Positions 7,554 to 16,403 of a DNA stretch of 64,000 nt are shown here, in pieces. The stretch is from positions 186,001 through 250,000 of the forward strand of contig NZ_WNDO01000003.1 of the NCBI RefSeq assembly GCF_009912395.1, given 5' to 3'. Numbering within the stretch: position 1 is the first letter of the stretch; each line of letters begins with the position of its first letter. The notes under the pieces are model-generated. The model saw only the letters and a list, made by a program, of their open reading frames with translations, did not search any database and was not told where the DNA came from. Source of the DNA: Luteibacter sp. (GTDB lineage: Bacteria; Pseudomonadota; Gammaproteobacteria; Xanthomonadales; Rhodanobacteraceae). The translations under genes were made by a program, and so were the position numbers.

Positions 7554-9538
7554 CCGGCTTTCGTCGCTCGCTACGACGTCCTCCTGTCGATCCGACGACG
7601 ATCGGCCGACGCGCGTTCGACCTGCTCTGTATCACCATGGGCTTCCTGCTGCTGGTGCATGCAACGCACCTGCCGTCCTGGCTGACGGGCGCGCTCGCCA
7701 CCGTGCTTGCGCTGCGCTGGCGCCATCGCCGACGTGGCGGTAAGAAGGTGCCGACGCTCATCAAGCTCCCCATGCTGGCGCTGCTCCTGGCAGCCATCGT
7801 CCTGCATTACGGAACGTTGTTCGGACGGGACCCCGGAAGTGCGTTCGCTGTCGGCTTGCTCGTGCTGAAGCTGCTGGAAAGCGAGCGTGTGCGGGATGCC
7901 CGCGTCGGCGTGGCATTCGCCTGCTTCGGACTCATGAGCGCCCTGCTGTTCGGGCAAGGCCTGGTCGCCAGCGGCATCGTGAGCCTGGGCCTGTTTCCCG
8001 CGCTCGCGACACTGCGCGCCCTCGAAAATCCGGATGCGGACATCGCCGGCTGGTCGATCCAGTGGAAGCCCGTCTTACTCTCCCTACTGGCATCGATCCC
8101 CCTGTCGATTTTCGCTTTCCTTTTCATCCCGAGGCTGGGCAGTCCGCTCTGGGGTGCGCCCGACAGCGGGCAGGCGGCTACCGGTCTCTCCGATCGGCTG
8201 GCGCCGGGACGCATGCTCGACCTGATGACCGACGATACGCCCGCGATGCATATCACGTTCGACGGCCCTCCTCCGCCCAACGCGCAGCGTTATTTCCGCG
8301 CCTATGTCATGCAGTGGTTCGACGGCAATGAATGGACGCCGGGATCGCACGCCACGCGCCGCCCGCCCGCGCAGGCAGAGTACGGACGTCGTATCGCGTA
8401 TCACGCGGCCGTGGAGCCGTCCCACGATCGCGTGCTGCCGCTGCTCGACATGCCCACCCTGGCGCCCCCCGATACGGTGCTCGGCCCTGACCGCACGGTG
8501 CGATCGAACCGCCGCATCGACGACGTGGTGAACGTTTCTGCGCTAGCTGCCCTCGATTATCGACTCGAGCCCACGCTGGACGATAGCGTCCGGCACGACA
8601 ACCTGGCACTCCCCGTCGGTGCTGGCCCCCGTGCCCGCGCACTCGCAAGTTCCTGGTCGCAGCGATTCGGTAGCAACTCTACGGCGATCGTGCAGGCGGC
8701 CCTCGCGATGTTCCACGACGGCTTCTCGTACACACTGGCCCCCGAACCCCTCGGCGGCGATCGCATCGATGACTTCCTGTTCCAGACGAAACAGGGCTAC
8801 TGCGAGCACTTCGCCTCAAGCTTCACCTTCCTGATGCGCGCCGCCGGCATACCGGCACGCGTCGTCACCGGCTACCAGGGCGGTTACTGGAACGACCGCG
8901 CCCACTACCTGCTCGTGCGCCGATCCGATGCCCACGCCTGGTCCGAGGTGTGGCTCGACGGACGCGGGTGGGTTCGTATCGATCCCACCGCGGCGGTGCG
9001 CCCCGAGCGCGTGCAACTCGGGGCCGCCGCCGCGGCGATCGGGCAGCGCGACGGCTGGCTCGACACCCCCTGGATACGCGAGATGCGCGATCGCTGGGAT
9101 GTCGTCAACCAATGGTGGAACCGGGGCGTTATCGGTTTCGACAGCTTGCGTCAGCAAGGCATGCTCCAACCCTTCGGAGTCGACCATGCGGACGTGACCG
9201 ACCTGGCCGTGGTCCTGGCCATCGGTTGCTCGCTGCTGGTGACCATCGCCTTGGGCTGGGCGATCTTCCAGCGACGTGAAGGCGATGCGCTGGATGCGTG
9301 GATGCGACGTCTTGAGCGCAAGCTCGCACGGGCCGGCGTCGCTCGTCGAACCAGCGAAGGCCCGAAGCATTTCCTCACCCGCGCGGCACGTGCCCTGCCG
9401 GCCCAGCGAAATGCCTTGGAAAGGTTGTGCGAGCTTTACTTGCGGTCGCGCTACGCCCACGACGAACCGCCGCCTGAATCGATCAGAGCATTCGGACACG
9501 CGGTAAGGGAATTAAAGGCGCGCCGCGTGGTCAAATAA
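7550..9538 (+). CDS. tgpA: TgpA-like membrane transglutaminase
   Basis: A 662-residue inner-membrane protein: several N-terminal helices (DUF3488 region, residues about 20-195), a periplasmic transglutaminase-like domain, then a late helix (about 548-572) and a C-terminal cytoplasmic DUF4129-like segment. The catalytic triad is visible: Cys418 in KQGYCEHFASSF, His462 in SDAHAWSEV and Asp478 in RIDPTAAV. Pseudomonas TgpA has the same architecture and is essential there, probably acting on envelope substrates. It is the last gene of the MoxR operon. Confidence 0.93.
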   Translation: MTGFRRSLRRPPVDPTTIGRRAFDLLCITMGFLLLVHATHLPSWLTGALATVLALRWRHRRRGGKKVPTLIKLPMLALLLAAIVLHYGTLFGRDPGSAFAVGLLVLKLLESERVRDARVGVAFACFGLMSALLFGQGLVASGIVSLGLFPALATLRALENPDADIAGWSIQWKPVLLSLLASIPLSIFAFLFIPRLGSPLWGAPDSGQAATGLSDRLAPGRMLDLMTDDTPAMHITFDGPPPPNAQRYFRAYVMQWFDGNEWTPGSHATRRPPAQAEYGRRIAYHAAVEPSHDRVLPLLDMPTLAPPDTVLGPDRTVRSNRRIDDVVNVSALAALDYRLEPTLDDSVRHDNLALPVGAGPRARALASSWSQRFGSNSTAIVQAALAMFHDGFSYTLAPEPLGGDRIDDFLFQTKQGYCEHFASSFTFLMRAAGIPARVVTGYQGGYWNDRAHYLLVRRSDAHAWSEVWLDGRGWVRIDPTAAVRPERVQLGAAAAAIGQRDGWLDTPWIREMRDRWDVVNQWWNRGVIGFDSLRQQGMLQPFGVDHADVTDLAVVLAIGCSLLVTIALGWAIFQRREGDALDAWMRRLERKLARAGVARRTSEGPKHFLTRAARALPAQRNALERLCELYLRSRYAHDEPPPESIRAFGHAVRELKARRVVK

Positions 9539-9580
9539 GGGTATGGCGTCGGCCGTGCCCGGTGCCCTGGGAGATGTGAC

Positions 9581-10171
9581 ATGTCCATGTACAAACCGCT
9601 GGCCGTCGTCGCCGCGACCCTGGCCCTTGGCGCCTGCGCCACGGTGCCGCAGCCGCTGCAAGGCCAGTTCAACGATGTAACCACCAGCAACGCCCAGCAA
9701 GGCGGCGCGCCGGGCGCGAAGGTCCGCTGGGGTGGTGAAATCATCAAGACGGAGCCGGGTCCGCAGCAGACCTGCTTCTTCGTGCTTTCCGAGCCGCTCG
9801 ACAGCGAAGCCCGCCCGACCTCCAACAAGCAGGAGACCCAGGGTCGCTTCGTGGCCTGCCGCGACGGCTTCTACGATCCGGAAGTCTTCGTCCGCGGTCG
9901 CGAGATCACGGTGACCGGCACGTTGCGTGGCGCTGTCACGCAGAAGGTCGGCGACTTCGATTACGCCTATCCGCGCGTCGAGGCCGACGTGGTCTACCTG
10001 TGGCCGAAACGCGTTCCGGTGAACCGCTACCCGCCAGGCTTCTACGACCCGTTCTGGGGTCCGGGCTTCGGTCCGGGCTGGGGTCCGTACTATGGACCGT
10101 GGGGCGACCCGTTCTGGTACCGCCCGCGCACGATCATCGTGCGTCCACCTCCGCCGCCTCGCGCGCGCTGA
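9581..10171 (+). CDS. Slp-family outer-membrane lipoprotein
   Basis: A 196-residue lipoprotein. The signal peptide ends in the lipobox LGAC (Cys near residue 19), followed by TVPQPLQGQFNDVTTSNAQQGG. Pattern and context match the Slp (starvation-inducible) family: GARVRWGGEIIKTEPG-like and RGREITVTGTLRGAV-like segments. The C-terminal 50 residues are an unusual Gly/Pro/Tyr/Trp-rich tail (PFWGPGFGPGWGPYYG) ending in a proline run. A strong terminator follows. It probably sits in the inner leaflet of the outer membrane; the role is unknown. Confidence 0.85.
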   Translation: MSMYKPLAVVAATLALGACATVPQPLQGQFNDVTTSNAQQGGAPGAKVRWGGEIIKTEPGPQQTCFFVLSEPLDSEARPTSNKQETQGRFVACRDGFYDPEVFVRGREITVTGTLRGAVTQKVGDFDYAYPRVEADVVYLWPKRVPVNRYPPGFYDPFWGPGFGPGWGPYYGPWGDPFWYRPRTIIVRPPPPPRAR

Positions 10172-10181
10172 TGGTGGCAAA

Positions 10182-10212
10182 GAAAAAGCCGGCGATGAGC
10201 CGGCTTTTTCTT
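10182..10212 (+). terminator. Rho-independent terminator after the Slp lipoprotein gene
   Basis: AAAAAGCCGGC, a GATGA loop and GCCGGCTTTTTCTT form a GC-rich stem followed by a T tract, 10 bp after the lipoprotein stop. The A-rich 5' side means it could also act on the opposite strand, for hinT. Confidence 0.9.
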
Positions 10213-10221
10213 GCGTCTTTT

Positions 10222-10286
10222 GTAGGAGCGCGCTTGCGCGCGATGGGGGTTGCCGCAAGAACCCATCGCGCGCAAGCGCGCTCCTA
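10222..10286. repeat. REP palindrome pair (GTAG type)
   Basis: Inverted arms GTAGGAGCGCGCTTGCGCGCGATGGG and CCCATCGCGCGCAAGCGCGCTCCTA surround a short loop. It lies between the lipoprotein terminator and the hinT stop codon and is of the same family as the other five copies in the window. Confidence 0.92.
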
Positions 10287-10291
10287 GAGGC

Positions 10292-10636
10292 TTAGCCCGG
10301 CGGCCAGGTCATCTGGCGACCGGCCAACAGGTGCACATGGATGTGGAATACCGTCTGTCCACCGTGCGTGTTGGTGTTGATCACCGTGCGATAGCCGTCC
10401 TTCGCGAAACCCTGCGACCGCGCGTACTCGGCTGCGGCCAGTAGCAGCTTGCCGAGCAGTTCGGCATCCGCCGGCTGCGCGTCGTCCAGCGTCGCGATGG
10501 CGCGCTTGGGAATGAAGAGCACATGCACGGGCGCCTGCGGATTGAGGTCGCGAAAGCCGAGCACGTCGTCGCTCTCGAAGACGATGTCGGCAGGGATCTC
10601 GCGGCGGACGATCTTGGCGAAGATGGTGTCGGTCAT
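10292..10636 (-). CDS. hinT: HIT-family purine nucleoside phosphoramidase (HinT-like)
   Basis: A 114-residue histidine-triad protein that hydrolyses AMP-NH2-type and AMP-lysine substrates. It begins MTDTIFAKIVRREIPADIVFE, the conserved HinT start, and has the catalytic triad HIHVHLL near residue 99. It is followed by GGRQMTWPPG-like residues rather than the longer C-terminus of E. coli HinT. The next gene upstream is recR, 18 bp away on the same strand. Confidence 0.96.
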   Translation of the reverse strand: MTDTIFAKIVRREIPADIVFESDDVLGFRDLNPQAPVHVLFIPKRAIATLDDAQPADAELLGKLLLAAAEYARSQGFAKDGYRTVINTNTHGGQTVFHIHVHLLAGRQMTWPPG

Positions 10637-10654
10637 GCGGATTTCCTTGCGGTT

Positions 10655-11257
10655 TCAACCAAGCGACTGGCGGCTGCCGAACGCGTGCGCGAGCGTGCCC
10701 CGGTCGACGAATTCCAGTTCGCCACCCAGCGGCACGCCATGGGCGAGACGCGTGGCGCGGATGCCCGCGGCCTTGGCGAGCTGCCCAAGGTAATGCGCGG
10801 TGGCCTCGCCTTCCACGGTGGGATTGGTGGCGATGATCATCTCCTCCACGTCGCCCTCGCCAAGACGCTCGACGAGCAACGGCAGGCCCAGTTCGTCGGG
10901 ACCCAGTCCATCCAACGGCGACAGGCGTCCCAACAGCACGAAGTAGTGGCCACGGTACCCGGTAGCCTGTTCAATGGCGGCCAGGTCCGATGGCGACTCC
11001 ACGATGCAGAGCACCTGCTTGTCGCGACTGCTGCTGGCGCACAGCGAGCACACAGGTGTCTCGCTGAAGTTGCGGCAGCGAGTGCAGTTGCCCACGTCGC
11101 GCATCGCCGACTCCAGCGCGGAAGCCAGGCGCATGCCACCCTGCCGCTCGCGTTCGAGCAGGTGGAAAGCCATGCGCTGGGCACTCTTCGCGCCGACGCC
11201 CGGCAGGCAGCGCAAGGCGTCGATCAGTTCGCCGAGAAGGCGGGAACCGTTGCTCAT
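10655..11257 (-). CDS. recR: Recombination mediator protein RecR
   Basis: RecR works with RecO (and RecF) to load RecA on single-stranded gaps. The 200-residue protein shows the N-terminal helix-hairpin-helix region ([17 protein letters not shown]), a four-Cys zinc motif ([16 protein letters not shown], about residues 57-72), and a Toprim domain starting at [14 protein letters not shown]. Length is typical. The dnaX-ebfC-recR order is conserved across bacteria. Confidence 0.98.
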   Translation of the reverse strand: MSNGSRLLGELIDALRCLPGVGAKSAQRMAFHLLERERQGGMRLASALESAMRDVGNCTRCRNFSETPVCSLCASSSRDKQVLCIVESPSDLAAIEQATGYRGHYFVLLGRLSPLDGLGPDELGLPLLVERLGEGDVEEMIIATNPTVEGEATAHYLGQLAKAAGIRATRLAHGVPLGGELEFVDRGTLAHAFGSRQSLG

Positions 11258-11267
11258 CGGGGTGTCG

Positions 11268-11591
11268 TCAGAACGGCATCTTGAAGCCGGGCGGCAGGTT
11301 CAGCCCGGACGTGACGCCACCCAGCCGGCTACGGCTGAGTTCGGCGATCTTGTTGACGGCGTCGTTGACGGCCGCGGCGACGAGATCCTCGGCCATTTCC
11401 GGATCATCGGCGAAGGCCTGGCGATCGATGTGCACCGAACGGACCTCGTGGCCGCCGGTCATCGTGACCGTGACCAGGCCACCGCCGGCACTGCCGGTGA
11501 TTTCCGCCTTCGCCAGTTCTTCCTGCGCACGCTTCATTTCGTCCTGCATGCGCTGGGCCTGCTGCATCAGCTGACCGATTTGACCTTTCAT
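11268..11591 (-). CDS. ebfC: YbaB/EbfC nucleoid-associated protein
   Basis: A 107-residue DNA-binding nucleoid-associated protein. It begins [28 protein letters not shown], a long amphipathic helix, then the [22 protein letters not shown] beta segment and a LPPGFKMPF tail, all standard for the family. It overlaps the end of dnaX by four bases and precedes recR by 10 bp, so the three are a single unit. Confidence 0.97.
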   Translation of the reverse strand: MKGQIGQLMQQAQRMQDEMKRAQEELAKAEITGSAGGGLVTVTMTGGHEVRSVHIDRQAFADDPEMAEDLVAAAVNDAVNKIAELSRSRLGGVTSGLNLPPGFKMPF

Positions 11592-13282
11592 GTTCCTGGC
11601 TCCACGGGTTTGATCGATTGCGGGATGACGCGCGCGTCAAATTCGCGCTTGAGCGTCTGTACGAGCGGGTCGGTCTCCATGGAGGCCTCCGCGTTGGCCT
11701 GCGCGTCGCTGGCCGCCTGCGCGCGCCGTTCTGCCGGCGTACCGAGGCTGCCGCCGGTGTTGCCGGCAGTCTCGGCGACGAAGCGGAAGCGTACGCGGCG
11801 CCCGAGCGCCTGCGAGACCTTTTCTTCCATCTGGCTGGTGAGCGGCTCGACCGCCAGGTGCATGTGCGAGGGTTGCAGTGCCAGCATCATCGCATCGCCC
11901 TCCATGCCACGCAGCGAACAGTTCTGCGCGAGCTGGCCGATCGGGCCACGCAGGTTCGCGCGCTCCACGACGTCGTGCCAGTCGGGTAGGCCGTTCGCGC
12001 CGGTGGCCAACGGACGCGGGGCGGCCGGCGGCGGTGGCGCCGGTGCCTGCACCGGCGCAGGCACGGGGGCCGGTGCCGGAGGCGCCTGGCGCTGAACGGG
12101 TGCGGCTGCAGGCATCGGCGACGGTGCGGGCGCGCTACGCGAAGGAGGCGCGGCCACCGCCGGCACGGCACGCGGTGCCGGCGCAGCCGAGGCCTGGCCG
12201 GGCTCCGACGGGCGGAACGCGAACATGCGCAGCAGCACCATCTCGAAGCCGATGCGGGCGTCGGGCGCCATGGGCAGCTCGCGGCGACCCGACGTGGCGA
12301 TCTGGTAGTAGAGCTGGACGTCCTCGGGGGCCATGCGTTCGGCGACGGCCGCCAGTGCGGCATCGCTTTCCTCGCCACGATATCCCGGCACCAACTGGAG
12401 CAACTGCACGCGATGGAGCACGGTGGCGAGATCGTCGAGCACGCCACCGAAGTCCGGCGAGAACGAGGCAATGCGATCCGACTCGGCCATCAGGGCCGCG
12501 CCGTCGCCCGAAGCGAGCGCATCGAGCACGCCGAGCACCTGGCCGCGCTCGACGCTGCCGAGCATGGCCCGCACGTCACCCGCGCGCAGCGAGCCGCCGC
12601 CATAGGCGATGGCCTGGTCCAGCAGGGAGAGACCGTCACGCAGCGAGCCGTCGGCCGCATGGGCCAGCTCGACGATGGCGTCGTCCTCGTACTCAATGGC
12701 CTCGGCGCCGAGGATATGGCGCATCTGGCCGGAGATCTGGTCCGGCAGCAGGCGCTTGAGGTTGAACTTGAGGCAGCGCGACAGCACCGTGACCGGCAAT
12801 TTCTGCGGATCGGTGGTCGCGAGCAGGAACTTGACGTGCGGCGGTGGCTCTTCCAGCGTTTTCAGCAGCGCGTTGAACGCCGGCTTGGAGAGCATGTGCA
12901 CCTCGTCGACGAGGTAGACCTTGAAGCGCCCGCGCGAGGGCGCGTACTGGGCGTTCTCGATCACTTCGCGGACATCGTCCACGCCGGTGTTGCTGGCCGC
13001 GTCGATCTCGAGCAGATCGACGAAGCGGCCGGCATCGACCGCCGTGCAGACGGCGCACTCACCACAGGGATCCGCCGATTCGCCACGCTCGCAGTTGAGC
13101 GACTTGGCGAAGATGCGGGCGATCGTGGTCTTGCCGACACCGCGCGTACCCGTGAACAGGTAGGCGTGATGCATGCGGCCGGATTCGAGCGCGTTGGTGA
13201 GCGCACGGACCACGTGCTCCTGCCCGACCAGTTCGGCGAACTTGCGCGGGCGCCACTTGCGTGCGAGGACCTGATAGGACAT
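11588..13282 (-). CDS. dnaX: DNA polymerase III subunit tau/gamma
   Basis: Clamp-loader ATPase of the replisome. The start at 13282 (MSYQVLARKWRPRKFAELVGQEH) has AAGG 8 bp before it and gives 564 residues; the frame runs 30 codons further upstream, but this overlaps no conserved sequence. Motifs are Walker A GTRGVGKTTIA near residue 45, zinc-finger Cys residues (CGECAVC), Walker B VYLVDEVHML and SRC near 170. A Pro/Ala-rich linker (about 365-450) joins the tau C-terminal domain. The SRP RNA gene lies immediately upstream. Confidence 0.97.
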   Translation of the reverse strand: MSYQVLARKWRPRKFAELVGQEHVVRALTNALESGRMHHAYLFTGTRGVGKTTIARIFAKSLNCERGESADPCGECAVCTAVDAGRFVDLLEIDAASNTGVDDVREVIENAQYAPSRGRFKVYLVDEVHMLSKPAFNALLKTLEEPPPHVKFLLATTDPQKLPVTVLSRCLKFNLKRLLPDQISGQMRHILGAEAIEYEDDAIVELAHAADGSLRDGLSLLDQAIAYGGGSLRAGDVRAMLGSVERGQVLGVLDALASGDGAALMAESDRIASFSPDFGGVLDDLATVLHRVQLLQLVPGYRGEESDAALAAVAERMAPEDVQLYYQIATSGRRELPMAPDARIGFEMVLLRMFAFRPSEPGQASAAPAPRAVPAVAAPPSRSAPAPSPMPAAAPVQRQAPPAPAPVPAPVQAPAPPPPAAPRPLATGANGLPDWHDVVERANLRGPIGQLAQNCSLRGMEGDAMMLALQPSHMHLAVEPLTSQMEEKVSQALGRRVRFRFVAETAGNTGGSLGTPAERRAQAASDAQANAEASMETDPLVQTLKREFDARVIPQSIKPVEPGT

Positions 13283-13352
13283 GCGGGCTACCTTGGGACG
13301 ACTGTCGATTGTGCCAAGGACCGGAGGCGGGCGAAAGCTTGCGCCTGAAAAG

Positions 13353-13464
13353 GCGATGACCCTGCCAGCCACACCCCGGCACCCGAATCATCCGCTACCG
13401 TTGCTTCCTTCCGGACCTGGCGGGATTTACAGACTATCGTCGCGGGGGGACCGACAGGGTCACC
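13353..13464 (-). ncRNA. ffs: Signal recognition particle RNA (4.5S, small type)
   Basis: Read on the minus strand, the segment contains the near-invariant SRP domain IV loop CAGGTCCGGAAGGAAGCA (about 13400-13424) and the distal GTGCCGGGGTGTGGCTGG. The ends pair: GGTGACCCTG at the 5' side with CAGGGTCATC at the 3' side, leaving about 112 nt, followed by CGCCTTTT. It binds Ffh to target membrane proteins. A position next to dnaX is common in gammaproteobacteria. Ends are approximate to a few bases. Confidence 0.95.
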
Positions 13465-13563
13465 ATAAAGACGTTGGTTCCGATGGCTCGCCCGCGGGTT
13501 CGAATCCCGCCCGGCGAATCGTTCATCGGGGCGGCAACCTTTCGGCTGCCTGGTTGTTGCAAG

Positions 13564-13654
13564 TGGCGGAGAGGGCGGGATTCGAACCCGCGATACGCTA
13601 TTAACGTATACACACTTTCCAGGCGTGCTCCTTAAACCACTCGGACACCTCTCC
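13564..13654 (-). tRNA. tRNA-Ser (anticodon GGA)
   Basis: A 91-nt gene on the minus strand beginning GGAGAGGTGTCCGAGTGG and ending CCTCTCCGCCA with an encoded CCA. The anticodon loop CTGGAAA gives GGA, read as serine (UCC/UCU codons). The long variable arm of class II tRNAs (about GTATACGTTAATAGCGTAT) and a T arm GGGTTCGAATCCC are present. Confidence 0.98.
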
Positions 13655-13765
13655 GCACTGGTACAACTTCTTCCTTGCCGGGATCCTGCCCGACAAAGAA
13701 GCGGAAGGATAACGGGAGCGTGGCGGCGACACAAGCACCACGACACGCCCCATCGACAGGAGGCC

Positions 13766-14524
13766 TTAGCCCGCCGTCGGGCGCGTCGGATGTGGCTCGG
13801 GTAGCACCAGGCGCTCATCCGGATGCGCGATGCGATAGCCGCGCGCCTGCAGCGTCTCACCCTCGCCGACACTGCCGTAGTGGTAAAGCGCCATGCGCGC
13901 GCGCAGCGCCTCGGGATACTCGCGCTCCAGGTCGTCCACGCCGGTATGCGACGGATTGCCCACCACGCCGCAGTCATGGGCCACCAGTTCGCCATGGGCG
14001 CCATGGATCGCCAGGGCCTCGGGCACGGGCCGGGTATCGCCCGTGAAGACGAAACTGCCGCGCAGGGCCACGCCGTACGAAGTGCCCTGCACGTGATGCC
14101 GCGTGGGGAAGACGTCGAACCAGTGGCCTTCGTGCCAGAAACCGCGGGTGCAAGGGACCAGGTGGAAGGCCTCCCAGTAATTCACGCCGCCTTCCGCGAG
14201 GGCGCCAGGATAGTCCGCCACCCTGCCCTGCAACCACGGCAGCAACCCGGCATGCAGGAAGACCTTCGTGCGTCCGCGTAGGGCCTCGTCGAACCACAGG
14301 CGGAAGAACAGGCGTTCCATACCCGCCACGTGGTCCATATGCGTATGCGTGATGTAGAGCGCGCGCGGCGGCGCGCCATAGGCGGCCACGTAGCGGTCGA
14401 GCGTGTCGGGACCGCAATCGACGAGCAGCAGCGGGTCGCCATCGCGTTCGAGCACCACGGCCGAGGAACCCAGTTCCACCGCATGGGCGGCGCCCGTACC
14501 CAGGAAATGCAGATGCCAGTTCAC
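13766..14524 (-). CDS. MBL-fold metallohydrolase
   Basis: A 252-residue metallo-beta-lactamase-fold hydrolase. The GTG start at 14524 overlaps the kdkA stop (GTGA) and gives VNWHLHFLGTGAAHAVELGSS. The metal motif THTHMDH is near residue 57, later ligands are in FTGDTRP and VAHDCG, and a final His is in LYHYGSVG. The N-terminus resembles the RNase Z/phosphodiesterase branch, but substrate cannot be assigned. A long open frame continues upstream to 15163 but overlaps kdkA in another frame and is not coding. Confidence 0.85.
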   Translation of the reverse strand: MNWHLHFLGTGAAHAVELGSSAVVLERDGDPLLLVDCGPDTLDRYVAAYGAPPRALYITHTHMDHVAGMERLFFRLWFDEALRGRTKVFLHAGLLPWLQGRVADYPGALAEGGVNYWEAFHLVPCTRGFWHEGHWFDVFPTRHHVQGTSYGVALRGSFVFTGDTRPVPEALAIHGAHGELVAHDCGVVGNPSHTGVDDLEREYPEALRARMALYHYGSVGEGETLQARGYRIAHPDERLVLPEPHPTRPTAG

Positions 14525-15243
14525 CGGAAACTCCGTTCGTACGCGGCCACGAGCGCCGGCCAAAGGACCGCCTCGAAGGTGTCGCCCCCCTCGGCGGCCC
14601 CCACCTTCACCAACGAACGGCGCAGGCGGGCGAGGTTGCTTCGCCGCCATCCTTCCGCAGGCGTGCGCAAGCGCCCTTTGTCGAAATCGATCAGGTGCAG
14701 GCCCGCGCCGTTGACCAGGATGTTGTGGGCATTGAGGTCGGCATGCCAGGCCCCTTCCTTGTGGAAGCGCGCCACCAGTTCGCCGACCCGGGCGGCCAGG
14801 GCTTCGTTGAAGCCGCCGTCGGCCACCTTTTCGGCCAGGGTGCTCGCGTCGGGAATGCGCAGGGTGAGCAGATCGGCCGAGTAGCGCAGGCCGTGGCGCT
14901 GGTAGCGTGCCGCCAGGGGCGGCGATACCGGCAATCCGCGCCGCTCCAGCTCCACGAGCAGGCGAAACTCCCGCTCGCTGCGGGTACGCTGGCGTCCGGT
15001 GAAGAGGTAGCGATCCCCCAGCAGGGTGGCCACCATGCCGCCTCGCCGATAATGCCGCAGAACCGCCTCGCCGGCGGGCGAATCGATGATGGCCACGCCG
15101 CCACGACCGCCCGACTGCGTACGCAGCAGGCCCTGTTCCCGCCAGTGCTCCGGCGAGAACCAATCGGGGTCGACTTGAGCTGTACGGGCCGCGTCGAACA
15201 AAATCGTTCCTTCCGCAGCCTCCGTTACGCGATGGTCTGTCAT
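14521..15243 (-). CDS. kdkA: 3-deoxy-D-manno-octulosonic acid (Kdo) kinase
   Basis: Phosphorylates Kdo of lipid A-Kdo in LPS at the 4-OH, giving the single phosphorylated Kdo of Haemophilus, Vibrio and Xanthomonas cores. The start at 15243 has AAGGGTGG 8 bp upstream and gives 240 residues. The protein-kinase-like fold is seen in HADLNAHNILVNGAGLHLIDFDKGR (catalytic HxDLNxHN and metal-binding D of DFDKG). It is divergent from a family 9 glycosyltransferase gene, which fits LPS core assembly. Confidence 0.93.
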   Translation of the reverse strand: MTDHRVTEAAEGTILFDAARTAQVDPDWFSPEHWREQGLLRTQSGGRGGVAIIDSPAGEAVLRHYRRGGMVATLLGDRYLFTGRQRTRSEREFRLLVELERRGLPVSPPLAARYQRHGLRYSADLLTLRIPDASTLAEKVADGGFNEALAARVGELVARFHKEGAWHADLNAHNILVNGAGLHLIDFDKGRLRTPAEGWRRSNLARLRRSLVKVGAAEGGDTFEAVLWPALVAAYERSFR

Positions 15244-15259
15244 TGTCGGGCCACCCTTC

Positions 15260-16363
15260 GTGGCGGCCTCCCGTTCCGGTAATCCAATCGTGCCCAGTCT
15301 AACAAGCCGTCCACTCCCGTCGGGAGATTCCAGTCTCTGCATCCTGCGCACGTCCGCCATCGGCGACGTCACGCACGTCGTGCCGCTCGTGCGGACCCTG
15401 CAGGCGACGTCCCCGTCCACCCGCCTGACCTGGCTGGTGGGCAAGCTCGAACGCAAGCTGGTGGGCGACCTGCCCGGCGTGGAGTTCGTGACGTTCGACA
15501 AGGGCAAGGGCCGTGAAGCCCTCCGCGACGTACGCCAGGCCCTGGCGGGCCGGCGCTTCGACGCGCTGCTGCATATGCAGGTGGCCTTGCGCTCCAACCT
15601 GCTCAGCCTCTCGGTCAAGGCCGATCGCCGGATCGGCTATGACAAGGCCCGTTCCAAAGACCTCCACGGCCTCTTCGTCAACGAACGCATCGCCGCTCGC
15701 AGTGGCGAACACGTGCTCGATGCGATGGCCAGCTTCATCGAACCTCTCGGCCTGAAGCAGACCGAGGTGCGCTGGGATATCCCAGTCTCCGCGGACGACC
15801 AGGCCTGGGCGGCCGCGCAGCTCCCTGGCGACGCGCCGACCCTGCTCGTGAGCCCGATGTCGAGCCACACCGTGCGGAACTGGCGCGTGGAGCGCTACGC
15901 TGCCTTGATCGACCATGCCATGGCGCGAGGGATGCGCGTGGCCATGGTGGGTGGACCGTCAGAACCCGAACGCGCCCTCGCCGACGCGATCCTCGCGCAG
16001 GTGAAGGGCGCACCGCTCGACCTCACGGGCAAGGACACCCTGAAACGCTTCATGGCGCTGCTCGCCCGCACAGCGATGATCCTCACGCCCGACTCGGGCC
16101 CGATGCACATGGCCAATGCCGCAGGCGTGAAAGTGCTTGGCCTGCACGCGGCCAGCAATCCGCATCGGTCGGGACCGTATTTGGATCGGCGCTGGTGCGT
16201 CGACAAGTACGACGCGGCGTCGCGGAAATTCCTCGGCAAGCCCGCGTCGGAAATCCCCTGGGGGACGAAGATCGAGAAACCCGGCGTGATGGATCTCGTC
16301 GAGGTGGACGAGATGGTGGATCGGTTCGAGGCCTGCGCCGAGTTCCTGCATTTACCCCTGTAG
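15260..16363 (+). CDS. Family 9 glycosyltransferase (LPS heptosyltransferase type)
   Basis: GT9 enzymes add heptose to the LPS inner core, at the cytoplasmic face. From 15260 (GTG) the product is 367 residues; a second GTG at 15290 gives 357 and may be the true start, as homology begins at LCILRTSAIGDVTHVVPLVRTL. The C-terminal donor site contains LTPDSGPMHMANAAGVKVLGLHAASNP. Which heptosyltransferase it is cannot be told. The stop codon TAG lies within a REP palindrome. Neighbouring kdkA supports an LPS role. Confidence 0.88.
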   Translation: MAASRSGNPIVPSLTSRPLPSGDSSLCILRTSAIGDVTHVVPLVRTLQATSPSTRLTWLVGKLERKLVGDLPGVEFVTFDKGKGREALRDVRQALAGRRFDALLHMQVALRSNLLSLSVKADRRIGYDKARSKDLHGLFVNERIAARSGEHVLDAMASFIEPLGLKQTEVRWDIPVSADDQAWAAAQLPGDAPTLLVSPMSSHTVRNWRVERYAALIDHAMARGMRVAMVGGPSEPERALADAILAQVKGAPLDLTGKDTLKRFMALLARTAMILTPDSGPMHMANAAGVKVLGLHAASNPHRSGPYLDRRWCVDKYDAASRKFLGKPASEIPWGTKIEKPGVMDLVEVDEMVDRFEACAEFLHLPL

Positions 16364-16403
16364 GAGCGCGCTTGCACGCGATCGCGCGCAAGCGCGCTCC
16401 TAC
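16359..16403. repeat. REP palindrome supplying both neighbouring stop codons
   Basis: A tight 45-bp near-perfect palindrome, TGTAGGAGCGCGCTTG on the left and its complement on the right, with one mismatch. The TAG of the plus-strand glycosyltransferase (16361-16363) and the TAG of the minus-strand DUF6165 gene (16400-16402) are both inside its outer arms, so the convergent pair share it as their 3' end and presumably as a hairpin at the ends of both messages. Confidence 0.95.

Noticed and set aside
13766-15163. Single 465-codon frame joining the MBL protein with upstream sequence
   Set aside because: The upstream part overlaps kdkA in a different frame and has no homology; the GTG at 14524 is the supported start.
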